DNA of 64,000 nucleotides from Flavisericum labens (GCF_045446075.1 NZ_JBJJBQ010000010.1:69618-133617), one strand, 5' to 3'; shown: positions 51,696-61,432, numbered from the stretch's first letter. Translations and numbers: made by a program. Notes: generated by a model not told the origin, from the letters alone.

Positions 51696-52574
51696 TTATA
51701 TTTTAAATTTTATTCCTGTTCTTAAATAGAACGCATTTACGTCGTCTAATTTAAAAATTTCATCTCTATTTTTGTTTCGTAAAACGTTATTTAATCTAAA
51801 GGTATAACCTGTATACAAATATCCTACCAAATGTTTTGTGAATAAATATTCATAGCCCAAACCGCCAACTATTATAGACATAGAAATGTGGTCTACACTT
51901 TCGCCATTTACAATTGATGGTTCTTGTAAATGTGCCAAATAGCCATCTAAGCCAACAAAGGTTTGAATGTTGATTTTGTTGTTTATTGAGTATTTGAGAT
52001 TGGATTTTGGTACGCCTGCATTAAAGCTCCAGTGCTCATTGATTTCGCGAAAATAGCTAACAAAAGGCAAGGGAAAGGGCACGCCAGTAGTGGCGTTATA
52101 GGTTAACCCTAAAATTAGGCGATAAGGACGCTTTAGGCTTTCGTCTTTCTTTCTATCGTTAACAAAGAAAATTCCGCCATTCATAAAATAATCATCGGAG
52201 CTCAGTTGTTTAGCCAATGTAGAAGCAATACGCGGATTGAATTTTATACCAAACCGCCAATTTTTATTCCACTTAAATGTATAGCCTAAACTCAAGTCAA
52301 TAACATGAATTTTATTTAGGCCAGAAGTGTTGAAAGGATAATGGTCTTCGAGGTTGAGTAAAACACGGTTGTACTCGGCGCCCACTATTAAATACGTATC
52401 GTTCTTTAATTCAATAGGATAATTTATAAGGGCTTTAAGCCTGGTATATTGGTCTTCTGATTTGGTTTTTGGGATAAAAGAATATTCCAAACGGGCTAAA
52501 TCTGTAAGTTGCGCATTGGCGACCTGAACAACTAAAAACAACATTAAAAACTTTTGTATGTGATAATTCGTCAT
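51696..52574 (-). CDS. DUF6268-type outer-membrane beta-barrel protein
   Basis: A 292 aa protein from ATG 52574, chosen because it gives a clean signal peptide (MTNYHIQKFLMLFLVVQVANAQ); 27 upstream codons look unlike a protein start. Many alternating aromatic strands (LGYTFKWNKNWRFGIKFNPR, HLVGYLYTGYTFRLNNVLRN) indicate an outer-membrane barrel, ending in FYLRTGIKFKI. The function is unknown. It stops 2 nt before the sigma-54 activator start, so the two are cotranscribed. Confidence 0.75.
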   Translation of the reverse strand: MTNYHIQKFLMLFLVVQVANAQLTDLARLEYSFIPKTKSEDQYTRLKALINYPIELKNDTYLIVGAEYNRVLLNLEDHYPFNTSGLNKIHVIDLSLGYTFKWNKNWRFGIKFNPRIASTLAKQLSSDDYFMNGGIFFVNDRKKDESLKRPYRLILGLTYNATTGVPFPLPFVSYFREINEHWSFNAGVPKSNLKYSINNKINIQTFVGLDGYLAHLQEPSIVNGESVDHISMSIIVGGLGYEYLFTKHLVGYLYTGYTFRLNNVLRNKNRDEIFKLDDVNAFYLRTGIKFKI

Positions 52575-52626
52575 AAAAGCAATGTTGATTTTCAGTTTAA
52601 TACAGGAACATTTTTTTAAATTTATA

Positions 52627-53508
52627 TTATTCTGGTTGTTTGTAAATATGCACATCTCTTTGAGGAAAAGGGATGGTGACGTTATTATCTCTAAACAATC
52701 TATCTATTTCAAATCGGATATCACTTTTTGGAAATTGGGCTTTAAAACTGTCGTTAATAGTAAAAATAATTTTAAAGTTTAGAGAACTATCCCCAAAGTC
52801 GGTAAATACAACAGTTGGTTCTGGTTGGCTCAATACGTCGGGGTGTGTGCTGGCCGCTTGAATAAGCAGTTTTTTAACCAACTGAACATCACTGCCGTAC
52901 GCCACACCTACGTTAACCGCTTCTCTGGTGGAGCTTCCATTTTGGGTCCAATTGTATAAACTATTTTCCAAATATAAATGGTTCGGTATTACTAACACTT
53001 TATTATCTATGGTTACCGCCCTTGTTGTTCGTAATTTTATTTCTTCAACACGCCCTACTTTGCCCTCTATTTCTATAATATCGCCGACGTGTACGGTTTG
53101 GTCAATTAAAATAAAAACTCCAGAAATGATGTCTTGAAAAAGGGTTTGCAATGCTAAACCAATGCCGATTAACAAGGCTGCGGAAGCTGCAAAAACAGCA
53201 GTAACGTTAACACCAACCGAATGCAGAGTGATCAGAAAAATAATTAAATATATAAGCCATCTAAAATATCCGTAAACTACTTTAAACTTACCTTTATCTT
53301 CTTTTGGTAAATTTCTGGTGAGTACCCTTAAAACAATTCTTAAGACGATGGTTGTTATAAAAATGGCCGTAACCACGATGAGCAGATCCAGAATGGAAAC
53401 GCTAATTTTTTCTGAAATATTGATATGAAGATTCAGAAAATTTTGAATGCTTTCCCAAAAGGAACTTCCAGATATTTTTTCTTCGATTTTTTCCAAGCTC
53501 TGATTCAT
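52627..53508 (-). CDS. MscS-family mechanosensitive channel
   Basis: A 293 aa protein with three to four N-terminal helices and the pore helix region VFAASAALLIGIGLALQTLFQDIISGVFILIDQ, the core MscS motif (A/G-rich TM3). The beta domain follows (VHVGDIIEIEGKVGRVEEIKLRTTRAV). It relieves osmotic downshock in the inner membrane. It lies 6 nt downstream of the ABC permease gene. Confidence 0.93.
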   Translation of the reverse strand: MNQSLEKIEEKISGSSFWESIQNFLNLHINISEKISVSILDLLIVVTAIFITTIVLRIVLRVLTRNLPKEDKGKFKVVYGYFRWLIYLIIFLITLHSVGVNVTAVFAASAALLIGIGLALQTLFQDIISGVFILIDQTVHVGDIIEIEGKVGRVEEIKLRTTRAVTIDNKVLVIPNHLYLENSLYNWTQNGSSTREAVNVGVAYGSDVQLVKKLLIQAASTHPDVLSQPEPTVVFTDFGDSSLNFKIIFTINDSFKAQFPKSDIRFEIDRLFRDNNVTIPFPQRDVHIYKQPE

Positions 53509-53514
53509 TTACTT

Positions 53515-54816
53515 TTAATATTTAATCCATTTTATGATGTCCCTATACGTTGGTTTTTTACCGTACATTAAGATGCCAACGCGGTAAATTTTTGCAGCAA
53601 ACCAAACAGTAAATATAAATGTACCCATTAAAATTAACAATGATACCAATTGCTGCCATAACGGAACTCCAAAAGGAATACGCATAAGCATTACTACCGG
53701 AGATGTTAATGGTATAAACGAAAAAATAGTTGATACCGTACCGTGTGGGTCTTCAATAACTGTAAATATCCCAATATAAACGGCTAAAATTAAAGGCATT
53801 AAAATGGGCAACATAAATTGCTGCGTATCGGTTTCGTTATCTACAGCGGCCCCAATAGCTGCATATAACGAGCTATATAAAAGATAACCCCCGATAAAAA
53901 ATAATATAAACGCGATTATTAGGTTGGTTAGAGGCAAGTTGAAAAATGCATTGGCAGCATTTTGCATCTCTATATTCACTGCTGGATTTTCCATGGCCTG
54001 TCTCATCATTTCTTGCTGAGGAGTTTGCATTTGCATCATATCGATACCTAAGAAAAGTGATACGCTAAACATTAAAAGGCCTCCCACAATTAGCCAAACT
54101 ACAAACTGTGTTATACCGGCTAATGAAGTGCCTATGATTTTACCCAACATCAGTTGAACTGGTTTTACAGATGAAATAATAACCTCAATAATTCGGCTTG
54201 TTTTTTCTTCAATAACGCTCCGCATAATCATGTTACCATAAATAATTATGAACATGAACAGCAGGTAACCTGCGGCACCTCCAAAAATCAGTTTGAATAT
54301 ACTGTCCATTTTTGATGTTTTTTCGCCTTGAAAACTTTCTTGAGCAATATTTAACTTAACTTTTGAGGCATTTATCATATCTAAATCTACCCCTCTTTTT
54401 TCTAATTCTCGATTGGTGAGTTCTTTTTCCAATCTATTTTCAATATCTGAAATTAGCGTTAACGAGGGCGATTCTTTTGAATAGAATGTAACATTACCAG
54501 TTTCACCATTTGTTTTGCCTATATGAATTAAGCCATAACCGTCTGATTCTTTTACTAAGCCTATGGCTTCTTCCAAGGGCATATCTAAAATATTGTAAGT
54601 GGTGTTACCAGAATTTTTAAAAATATGATGTATCGTGTTTGTCTCATCAATCACGAAAATAACGCGGGTTTTATCGTTATTCAACTGAGTTAAATAAGCT
54701 ACGGTAGCTATAAGCGCAATAAAAATAATGGGACTTAAAAAAGTCATAATTATAAACGACTTATTTCTAACCTTAGTTAAATATTCACGCTTTATTATAA
54801 TAGGTAAATGGTTCAT
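53515..54816 (-). CDS. ABC-2 type transporter permease (NatB-like)
   Basis: A 433 aa membrane protein: one N-terminal helix (SFIIMTFLSPIIFIALIATVAYL), a large extracytoplasmic domain and five to six C-terminal helices (IYGNMIMRSVIEEKTSRIIEVIISSVKPVQLMLGKIIG). The EKTSRIIEVIISS motif is typical of the NatB/ABC-2 group of Na+ or drug exporters. It follows the ATPase gene by 6 nt and forms the transporter with it. Confidence 0.9.
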   Translation of the reverse strand: MNHLPIIIKREYLTKVRNKSFIIMTFLSPIIFIALIATVAYLTQLNNDKTRVIFVIDETNTIHHIFKNSGNTTYNILDMPLEEAIGLVKESDGYGLIHIGKTNGETGNVTFYSKESPSLTLISDIENRLEKELTNRELEKRGVDLDMINASKVKLNIAQESFQGEKTSKMDSIFKLIFGGAAGYLLFMFIIIYGNMIMRSVIEEKTSRIIEVIISSVKPVQLMLGKIIGTSLAGITQFVVWLIVGGLLMFSVSLFLGIDMMQMQTPQQEMMRQAMENPAVNIEMQNAANAFFNLPLTNLIIAFILFFIGGYLLYSSLYAAIGAAVDNETDTQQFMLPILMPLILAVYIGIFTVIEDPHGTVSTIFSFIPLTSPVVMLMRIPFGVPLWQQLVSLLILMGTFIFTVWFAAKIYRVGILMYGKKPTYRDIIKWIKY

Positions 54817-54822
54817 AAAAAA

Positions 54823-55749
54823 TTAATTATTCTTTACGGTTTGAATAAAAATATCGTTTACACTGGGTATGAGTTCTATAAAGTGAGACACTTCGCCTTT
54901 GGATGTTAAATAGCTTAATAGATCGTTTGGCGATTCATCGGGCTGAAGTTTAATGTTCAACTTTAATTCATCCTCAAGAGTTTTAAAGTTCGCTTCAGAA
55001 ATACTGAATTTTTCATTCAGTTCTTGCCTCAAAAGAGCATCGTTCTTGGTGCGGATTCCTACTTCAAAGGTGTTTATTTTAAACTGCCGTTTTATGTCGG
55101 CCAATTTGCCTTCCAGTATTTTATTGGATTTATTGATAAGAGCTATGTCGTCGCACAATTCTTCAACCGACTCCATTCTATGTGTTGAAAATATTACCGT
55201 GGCGCCCTCGTCCCGCAAACGTAAAATTTCATCTTTTATTAAATGGGCATTAATGGGGTCGAAACCCGAAAAGGGTTCATCAAATATTAGTAATTTAGGT
55301 TGGTGTAAAACGGTAACTACAAACTGAATTTTTTGTGCCATTCCTTTTGACAGTTCCTGTATTTTTTTGTTCCACCAATCACCAATTTCCAATCTTTCAA
55401 ACCAATATTTTAATCGTGTTTTGGCCTCAGCTTTGCGCAATCCTTTTAATTGTGCCAAATAAAGGGCTTGTTCGCCCACCTTCATTGATTTGTACAGACC
55501 ACGTTCTTCAGGTAGGTAACCAATATCTTTTATGTGCTGTTCTTTTAAGGGTTCGCCATCTAAATCTACGAAACCAGAATCGGGCATGGTTATTTGGTTA
55601 ACCACACGAATTAATGTTGTTTTCCCGGCACCATTAGGCCCTAAAAGTCCAAATATACTGCCCTTTGGAACTGATATGGATACGTTGTTTAATGCTTTAT
55701 GGTTGCCGAAATTTTTTGAAACCTCTGTAACCTTAAGTAAGTTTCCCAT
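54823..55749 (-). CDS. ABC transporter ATP-binding protein (NatA-like)
   Basis: A 308 aa protein with Walker A GPNGAGKTT (near 36), Q-loop, signature LSKGMAQ, Walker B LLIFDEPFSGFDP and the H-switch FSTHRM. The C-terminal 80 residues match the DUF4162-type extension found in export ABC ATPases. It is the promoter-proximal gene of the permease-MscS-OMP-activator run. Confidence 0.92.
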   Translation of the reverse strand: MGNLLKVTEVSKNFGNHKALNNVSISVPKGSIFGLLGPNGAGKTTLIRVVNQITMPDSGFVDLDGEPLKEQHIKDIGYLPEERGLYKSMKVGEQALYLAQLKGLRKAEAKTRLKYWFERLEIGDWWNKKIQELSKGMAQKIQFVVTVLHQPKLLIFDEPFSGFDPINAHLIKDEILRLRDEGATVIFSTHRMESVEELCDDIALINKSNKILEGKLADIKRQFKINTFEVGIRTKNDALLRQELNEKFSISEANFKTLEDELKLNIKLQPDESPNDLLSYLTSKGEVSHFIELIPSVNDIFIQTVKNN

Positions 55750-55850
55750 GGGGGTGTTTTAGGTGGTAAAGATATTAAATGTTATGTGAGAAGTATAAAT
55801 GAATTTAACCAAAATCAAGTTTAGAAATCGATAAACTAACTGCTCTAAAA

Positions 55851-55886
55851 ACAAAACCCACCCTTAATAAATTAAGGATGGGAAAA
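55851..55886 (-). terminator. Second hairpin in the dnaJ-ABC intergenic region
   Basis: CCCACCCTT pairs with AAGGATGGG with one mismatch around an AATAAATT loop. On the - strand a T-rich tract follows. It may back up the dnaJ terminator. Confidence 0.5.
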
Positions 55887-55993
55887 AAATTGCTATGAAA
55901 AAGAAAAATTACCACTAAATAAATTAGTGATAGTCAAATATAGTTTTTTTTTCAATACTAATAGCAAAACTATGGGATATCTTGCCGTTTTAA

Positions 55994-56025
55994 ACAAAAA
56001 AAACCCGCTAAAATCGCAGATTTTT
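55994..56025 (-). terminator. Terminator after dnaJ
   Basis: On the - strand the stem AAAAATCTGC pairs with GCGGGTTTTT (with G-T pairs) around a GATTTTA loop, followed by a run of T. It lies just after the dnaJ stop at 56044. Confidence 0.75.
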
Positions 56026-56043
56026 CTTGTTAATTAACATATG

Positions 56044-57159
56044 TTATGAGAACATGTCTTTTACTTTTTCAAAGAAAGATTTGTCTGAACTTTCAGGTTT
56101 TGGTGAGAAATGCTCGTCATCCTGCATCGCTTCAAAAAACTCTTTTTGTTGTTTGCTAAGCGTTTTTGGAGTCCATACATTTACATGTACCAAAAGGTCG
56201 CCTTTTCCGTAGCCATTAATGCTCGGGATACCTTTTCCGCGCAAGCGTAAAATTTTTCCGGATTGCACTCCAGCTTCAACTTTTATGCGAACTTTTCCGG
56301 TAACGGTATCAATTTCTTTTGATGTTCCTAAAACAGCTTCGGGAAAACTTACATATAAATCGTAATGTAAATTATCGCCTTCACGCTGTAATTTACTGTG
56401 CTGTTCTTCTTCAATAAGCACAATTAAATCTCCTGAAATACCATTGCCTGGTGCTTCATTTCCTTTTCCTGAAACTTTAAGCTGCATACCGTCAACAACA
56501 CCAGCAGGTATTTTTATAGATACGGTTTCTTCTGAAACTTTAAGACCTTGGGCGTCGGCACCGCTTCCAGCTTTATCCATAGTTTCACCAGCACCACCAC
56601 AAACATTACAAGGTGCAGATGTTTGCATCCTTCCTAAAATGGTATTGGCAATACGCGTAACCTGCCCAGTACCGTTACAGGTTGAACAGGTTTTATAAGT
56701 AGTGCCAGGTGCTTGGACTTTACGTTTCACCTTTACTTTTTTCTCAACACCATTGGCAATTTCTTCTAAAGTCAGTTTAACACGAATACGCAGGTTACTT
56801 CCTTTTGCTCGACGCTGGCCACCGCCACCGCCAAAACCAGAGAAACCTCCCCCAAAGCCACCGCCAAAAATATCACCAAATTGACTGAATATGTCATCCA
56901 TATTCATGCCGCCACCGCCAAAGCCACCACCATTTTCAAAGGCTTGATGACCAAATTGGTCATAACGCGCTTTTTTGTCTGCGTTGCTTAACACTTCGTA
57001 GGCCTCGGCAGCTTCTTTAAATTTGGTTTCTGCTTCCTTATTGTCAGGATTTTTGTCTGGGTGAAATTCTATTGCCTTTTTACGGTATGCTTTTTTTATT
57101 TCGGCAGCACTCGCTCCTTTGCTTAGACCTAATATTTCGTAATAATCTCTTTTCGCCAT
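56044..57159 (-). CDS. dnaJ: Chaperone DnaJ with reduced zinc-finger region
   Basis: A Hsp40 co-chaperone, 371 aa. The J domain has the HPD motif (EFHPDKNP), then a Gly/Phe-rich segment (FGGGGMNMDDIFSQFGDIFGGGFGG). The zinc region has only two CxxCxGxG repeats, CSTCNGTG and CNVCGGAG, instead of four, so just one zinc centre can form. By position these are the middle pair (zinc centre II). The C-terminal substrate domains look complete. It delivers unfolded clients to DnaK. It is downstream of grpE. Confidence 0.95.
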   Translation of the reverse strand: MAKRDYYEILGLSKGASAAEIKKAYRKKAIEFHPDKNPDNKEAETKFKEAAEAYEVLSNADKKARYDQFGHQAFENGGGFGGGGMNMDDIFSQFGDIFGGGFGGGFSGFGGGGGQRRAKGSNLRIRVKLTLEEIANGVEKKVKVKRKVQAPGTTYKTCSTCNGTGQVTRIANTILGRMQTSAPCNVCGGAGETMDKAGSGADAQGLKVSEETVSIKIPAGVVDGMQLKVSGKGNEAPGNGISGDLIVLIEEEQHSKLQREGDNLHYDLYVSFPEAVLGTSKEIDTVTGKVRIKVEAGVQSGKILRLRGKGIPSINGYGKGDLLVHVNVWTPKTLSKQQKEFFEAMQDDEHFSPKPESSDKSFFEKVKDMFS

Positions 57160-57211
57160 AATCTTGTTTTAAATCCTTCTGAAATTCAACAAAAGGACTT
57201 TGATTTCTATT

Positions 57212-57769
57212 TTACTGTTGTCCAATTACCACCTTAGGAAAACGGATAACCTTTTCGCCAAGTTTGTATCCTTTTTCAACCACATCGATAATTTTTCCTT
57301 TAAGGTCGTCGCTTGGCGCAGGAATTTGCGTTACAGCCTCATGTGTATCGGCGTTAAAGACGTCACCTTTTTCAACGGTCATGGCCTTTAAACCTTTTTG
57401 TTCTAATGAATTTACCAGTTTTTGATAAATCAATAACACACCTTTTCGTAATTCTTCGGCTTCCTTGTCTTCTTCAATGTGTGTTAATGCACGCTCAAAA
57501 TCGTCAAGAATAGGCAGAAGGGTTTTCATTACATCTTCGCTAGCCGTAGAAAATAACTCGATGCGCTCTTTCGCAGTACGTCGTTTGTAATTTTCAAATT
57601 CGGCAAACAAGCGTAAAAACTTATCTTTTTCCTGTTGCAACTCGTTTTTAAGTTTTTCTTCAACAGTTTGTTCTTCAACTACTTGCTTTTCAGCTTCAAT
57701 CGTTTCGTTTTGAACAGCCTCTTCGGTTTGAGGGGCTTCTATATCGTTCGCTTTATTTTTCTTACTCAT
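57212..57769 (-). CDS. grpE: Nucleotide exchange factor GrpE
   Basis: Releases ADP from DnaK, 185 aa. A long N-terminal charged coiled coil (EEAVQNETIEAEKQVVEEQTVEEKLKNEL) leads into the core (FLRLFAEFENYKRRTAKERIELF, LLPILDDFERAL) and the C-terminal beta-wing (FNADTHEAVTQI... GYKLGEKVIRFPKVVIGQ). It precedes dnaJ by 52 nt in the same unit; dnaK is not in the window. Confidence 0.95.
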   Translation of the reverse strand: MSKKNKANDIEAPQTEEAVQNETIEAEKQVVEEQTVEEKLKNELQQEKDKFLRLFAEFENYKRRTAKERIELFSTASEDVMKTLLPILDDFERALTHIEEDKEAEELRKGVLLIYQKLVNSLEQKGLKAMTVEKGDVFNADTHEAVTQIPAPSDDLKGKIIDVVEKGYKLGEKVIRFPKVVIGQQ

Positions 57770-57922
57770 TGCTGTATCTTATGTTTTAATCAAATACTTA
57801 AAATGGTTGGCAAAAGTACTGCCATTATTGTAAAAATGCCATAATGTCACAAAATAATTTTAGTTTTTTCTTAACATATGATTGTGTAATTTTACAAGTT
57901 TAACATTAAAAATAAATCTAGT

Positions 57923-58579
57923 ATGAAAAAGAAATTTGTAACACTATTGTTTATTACTGCTTTATCTGTAACCGTAATGGGGTGTAAGGACAAAGCCAAG
58001 GAAGCGAAAACCGGTGAAGCTGAAGCGCCTGCGAGTGCCGAAGTGGTATCTGAAACTTATAAGGCCGATTTAGATGAGTCAACCGTAGAATGGAAGGGGT
58101 TTAAGCCTACTGGAGAGCACTTTGGAACCATAGCGATTGAGCGTGGATCATTCGATGTAACCAACGGTAATATTGTTGGAGGTTCTTTTATTATTGATAT
58201 GAAATCTATTGTGGTTAAAGATATGCCTGCAGATGATAAAATGAACATTAAACTTACCGGGCATTTAAAAAGCCCTGACTTTTTTGATGTTGACACCCAC
58301 CCAAGTGCTGGTTTTACCATTACCGGTATTCAGGAAGTTAATGGAAAAACCATGCTTTCAGGAAACTTAACGATAAAAGATATTAAGAATAACATAACTA
58401 TTCCAGTATCGGTTTCGCATGCAGGAGACCAGTTAACCTTGGAAAGCGAAACATTTACCATCGATAGGTCGAAATGGAATGTTAAATATGGCTCTAAATC
58501 GTTTTTTGATAATTTAGGCGATAAATTTATCAACGACGATATAGAGTTGAAAGTATCTGTAAAGGCAACCAAAGCCTAA
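57923..58579 (+). CDS. YceI family lipoprotein
   Basis: A 218 aa protein with lipoprotein signal MKKKFVTLLFITALSVTVMGC. The YceI lipocalin-like barrel is visible: ESTVEWKGFKPTGEHFGTIAIERGSFDVTNGNIVGGSFIIDMKSI, LKSPDFFDVDTHPSAGFTITGI and the end FINDDIELKVSVKATK. YceI proteins bind isoprenoid or amphiphilic ligands. It is divergent from grpE. A terminator follows. Confidence 0.9.
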   Translation: MKKKFVTLLFITALSVTVMGCKDKAKEAKTGEAEAPASAEVVSETYKADLDESTVEWKGFKPTGEHFGTIAIERGSFDVTNGNIVGGSFIIDMKSIVVKDMPADDKMNIKLTGHLKSPDFFDVDTHPSAGFTITGIQEVNGKTMLSGNLTIKDIKNNITIPVSVSHAGDQLTLESETFTIDRSKWNVKYGSKSFFDNLGDKFINDDIELKVSVKATKA

Positions 58580-58604
58580 CAGATAAAAACAATATTTTTT
58601 TAAG

Positions 58605-58638
58605 AAACCACTTTGCTGGAGCAGGGTGGTTTTTTGTT
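58605..58638 (+). terminator. Terminator after the YceI gene
   Basis: A 12-bp stem (AAACCACTTTGC with GCAGGGTGGTTT, two G-T pairs) and a TGGA loop, followed by T residues. Confidence 0.75.
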
Positions 58639-58730
58639 TTAGAGAGTAAATAAGCACAAACGAAACCATAGGCGTTTGATTAAAAATCTTATTTTTAATC
58701 TTTTTTTGAAAATCATAAATCATTTTTAAT

Positions 58731-60389
58731 ATGAAAACCCTTTTGTTTTTTGCATTACTTCCTTTATCATTAGTAACATTTGGACAAAACAAAGATTATT
58801 CGGTAGTAAAGACTAGAAAATTTATAGAACCTTTTGTTAAAACAGAACTAGTTGCATCTGTTGAAGATCAAAAGGGCGGAATTTATACTATTAGGTATTA
58901 TGATGAATATGTTTCGATGAAACACCACCATAGTAACTCGGTAGGGTTTATAGTGCAACATTGGGACAGTTTGCAACAATCACAGTCGTATAACAATTAT
59001 AAAATTGAAACTGACAAAAAGGGGATTATTGCTGGGTTTACCATTGCCGAAGAAAAATTGCATGTATTGGAATATGAAAAAAATAAAAGGGACAAAACCA
59101 TTGATTGTTTTTTGCACAAACCCATAGACTACACCAATGAGTTAAAACGAGAAAAAATATTTTCTATTGATATTAAAAGGTTTCCAAACTTTATTATTCC
59201 AGAGTTGAGCAATAATCTAGATTCCAACTATTACGGAAATATGGAGTTTTCTGAAAACGGAAAGTACATCGCTTTTCATATCGATTCCTACTCCAAAGAC
59301 ACCGAAGCCCATAAAATTTTTGTTTTCAACGGTGATTTTAAAATGGTTTGGGAAAAAGAATTTACCCATAATGAAAAAGACAGGCTGTTCGATATTCATC
59401 AAGTCAAAGTCGACAATCACGGCGACGTTTACATTTTAGGGAAAGTATACCATAACAAAAGACAAAATGTTGTAAAAAAGAAGGTCAATTATCATTACGA
59501 AGTTTTTAAAGTAACAGAGAATAAAACAGAACACACTTATTTAAATCTTTTGGACCGTTTTGCCCATACGATGAGTTTAGTGATAAAAGATAATCAAGTG
59601 AACTGTATTGGTATTTATTCTGAAAAAAGTGATTTAAACGTTATTGAGTTTTTTGCAGGAAAAGATCAGTTTGCTATTTCGGGAACCTTGTTTTTTTCGA
59701 TAAATAAGGACAACATGAAAATTATTAATACCCTTTTTCAAAAGTTTTCTCCTGAATTTTTAACTAACAAATATGATGTAAATGGTGATAAGGAAAATGG
59801 TGGTTATATCATAAAAAAAATTAAAACATTAAAAGATGGTGGATGTTTGCTTATAGCAGAAGAATTTCATGTGCAAACAAAATCTTATTCATATTTTACG
59901 CCAAATGGATTCAGCGTCAACTCAATAAATGTAGGGTCCGTGAGTCAAGAAAGTAAAAGTTATGTAACATTGAATTATAATGATATTGTTGTTCTGCGTT
60001 TGGATAAACTAGGAAATTTAGTTTGGTCAAAAAATATTAACAAACATCACATAGGGAGTTCATTTTCAGATAAACTAGTGTCTTGCTCAACATTGGTGCA
60101 TAATGAAGATTCATATATTTTTTTAAACGAACGCAAAAATGTAATGCCAGTTGATAATAACCTAAATTTTCAAATAAATAAATTTGGAAACATTAATAAA
60201 AAAAACTCCAATCTATACATGGTAAAACTCGATGGAAGTGGTAATATATCCTGTGATGCCCTTCATTTAAATCGTTATAACGACATTATGTTTTATCCTG
60301 TAAATGGGCAATCGGTTTATAATTCGCAAATGGTCATTTTTGGCTCAAATGAAAAACAAAAGCAGTTTTTAACTTTTAAATTAAATTAG
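58731..60389 (+). CDS. Secreted protein of unknown function, beta-propeller-like
   Basis: A 552 aa protein with signal peptide MKTLLFFALLPLSLVTFGQ. The rest is a regular series of beta-rich blocks, each with charged and aromatic residues (GNMEFSENGKYIAFHIDSYSKDTEAHKIFVFNGDFKMVWEKEF, then VDNHGDVYILGKVY), the look of a WD40/TolB-type propeller. I recognise no family or catalytic motif. It is not obviously linked to its neighbours. It could be a periplasmic or surface ligand-binding protein. Confidence 0.7.
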   Translation: MKTLLFFALLPLSLVTFGQNKDYSVVKTRKFIEPFVKTELVASVEDQKGGIYTIRYYDEYVSMKHHHSNSVGFIVQHWDSLQQSQSYNNYKIETDKKGIIAGFTIAEEKLHVLEYEKNKRDKTIDCFLHKPIDYTNELKREKIFSIDIKRFPNFIIPELSNNLDSNYYGNMEFSENGKYIAFHIDSYSKDTEAHKIFVFNGDFKMVWEKEFTHNEKDRLFDIHQVKVDNHGDVYILGKVYHNKRQNVVKKKVNYHYEVFKVTENKTEHTYLNLLDRFAHTMSLVIKDNQVNCIGIYSEKSDLNVIEFFAGKDQFAISGTLFFSINKDNMKIINTLFQKFSPEFLTNKYDVNGDKENGGYIIKKIKTLKDGGCLLIAEEFHVQTKSYSYFTPNGFSVNSINVGSVSQESKSYVTLNYNDIVVLRLDKLGNLVWSKNINKHHIGSSFSDKLVSCSTLVHNEDSYIFLNERKNVMPVDNNLNFQINKFGNINKKNSNLYMVKLDGSGNISCDALHLNRYNDIMFYPVNGQSVYNSQMVIFGSNEKQKQFLTFKLN

Positions 60390-60403
60390 AGAGTGTCTGG
60401 TAA

Positions 60404-61315
60404 TTAGTTAACCACCAACAAATCCTCCAAAGCTGGTTCCAAATAATTAAACCTAAAGTTAAAGCCTTTGTCTTCAATGGCTTTGGAACTTACTCTTTGG
60501 CTTTCAAATAGTAAAATATGCATGTCGCCCAAAACCAATTTCATAAAAAACTTGGGGATATTGGGCAGAAAAAGTGGTTTTTTCAACACTTTGGCCGTGG
60601 TTTTTGTAACGTCGGTATTACTTACTGGATTTGGAGCCACGCCATTGTAAACCCCAATTAATTGGTGCTGCAATACATAAACAAACATATGTGCCAAATC
60701 GTGAATATGAATCCAGGACTGCCATTGTTTGCCACTCCCAAAAGGTGCGCCCAAACCAAATTTTATGGGCTTTGCCATCTGTGGGAGAGCACCGTCTTTA
60801 TCAGAAAGGACTAAACCAATCCTAATTTTAGAAACTTTAACGCCTACTTCTGAAAATCCGTCAACAGTCTTTTCCCAAGCATGTACCACTTTACCCAAAA
60901 AAGAGGGGCTTATTTGGTTAAACGTTTGGTCGTAATAATTGGTTAACGAATCGGGATATATGCCAATGGCACTGGCCGAAACCACTTGTTTAATTTGATG
61001 GGTTTCACCTTTTAAAGAATCAATGAGCAGTTGGGTAGAGTTTTTTCGGCTGTTTAAAATAACTTTTTTATATTCGGGTGTCCAACGTTTGGAAATGGTT
61101 GCTCCTGCCAAATTTATTATGGCGTTAACATCTTTAAAACAATTGGTATCGATTTTCTTTTCATTCAGATTCCAAAAAAAACCTTTATAGTTATCGGAGC
61201 TTTCAATTTTAGATTTCGTCGTAGTAAGATAATTGACCTGAATATCGTTTTTATGACAAAGTTTTATTATTTCCTGTCCAATTAAACCTGTAGCACCTGT
61301 TATTAAAACGCGCAT
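60404..61315 (-). CDS. TIGR01777 family epimerase/oxidoreductase
   Basis: A 303 aa SDR-type protein with Rossmann motif GATGLIGQ at the start, INLAGATISKRW in the middle (the TIGR01777 signature) and SASAIGIYPD with the Tyr of the YxxxK region degenerate. The C-terminal segment (PNPVSNTDVTKTTAKVLKKPLFLPNIPKFFMKLVLGDM) is family-typical. The substrate is unknown; plant and E. coli YfcH relatives are equally uncharacterised. Monocistronic. Confidence 0.85.
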   Translation of the reverse strand: MRVLITGATGLIGQEIIKLCHKNDIQVNYLTTTKSKIESSDNYKGFFWNLNEKKIDTNCFKDVNAIINLAGATISKRWTPEYKKVILNSRKNSTQLLIDSLKGETHQIKQVVSASAIGIYPDSLTNYYDQTFNQISPSFLGKVVHAWEKTVDGFSEVGVKVSKIRIGLVLSDKDGALPQMAKPIKFGLGAPFGSGKQWQSWIHIHDLAHMFVYVLQHQLIGVYNGVAPNPVSNTDVTKTTAKVLKKPLFLPNIPKFFMKLVLGDMHILLFESQRVSSKAIEDKGFNFRFNYLEPALEDLLVVN

Positions 61316-61397
61316 GTACTTTTTTTATAAAGTTACAAAATGATTGTGGTGCTCCTCAGACTTTATGTTAGGTTTAACAGATTTTGGCGTATAATAA

Positions 61398-61432
61398 ACA
61401 GATTGCCACGTCGTACACTCCTCGCAATGATG
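61398..61432. repeat. REP-like interspersed repeat
   Basis: The segment holding GATTGCCACGTCGTACACTC and CTCGCAATGA matches, from memory, a repeat family common in Bacteroidota genomes (CATTGCGAGGA...TGGCAATC). It lies in the 140-bp gap between the TIGR01777 and mnmD genes. It is one of two interspersed-type elements within 600 bp. Confidence 0.6.
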
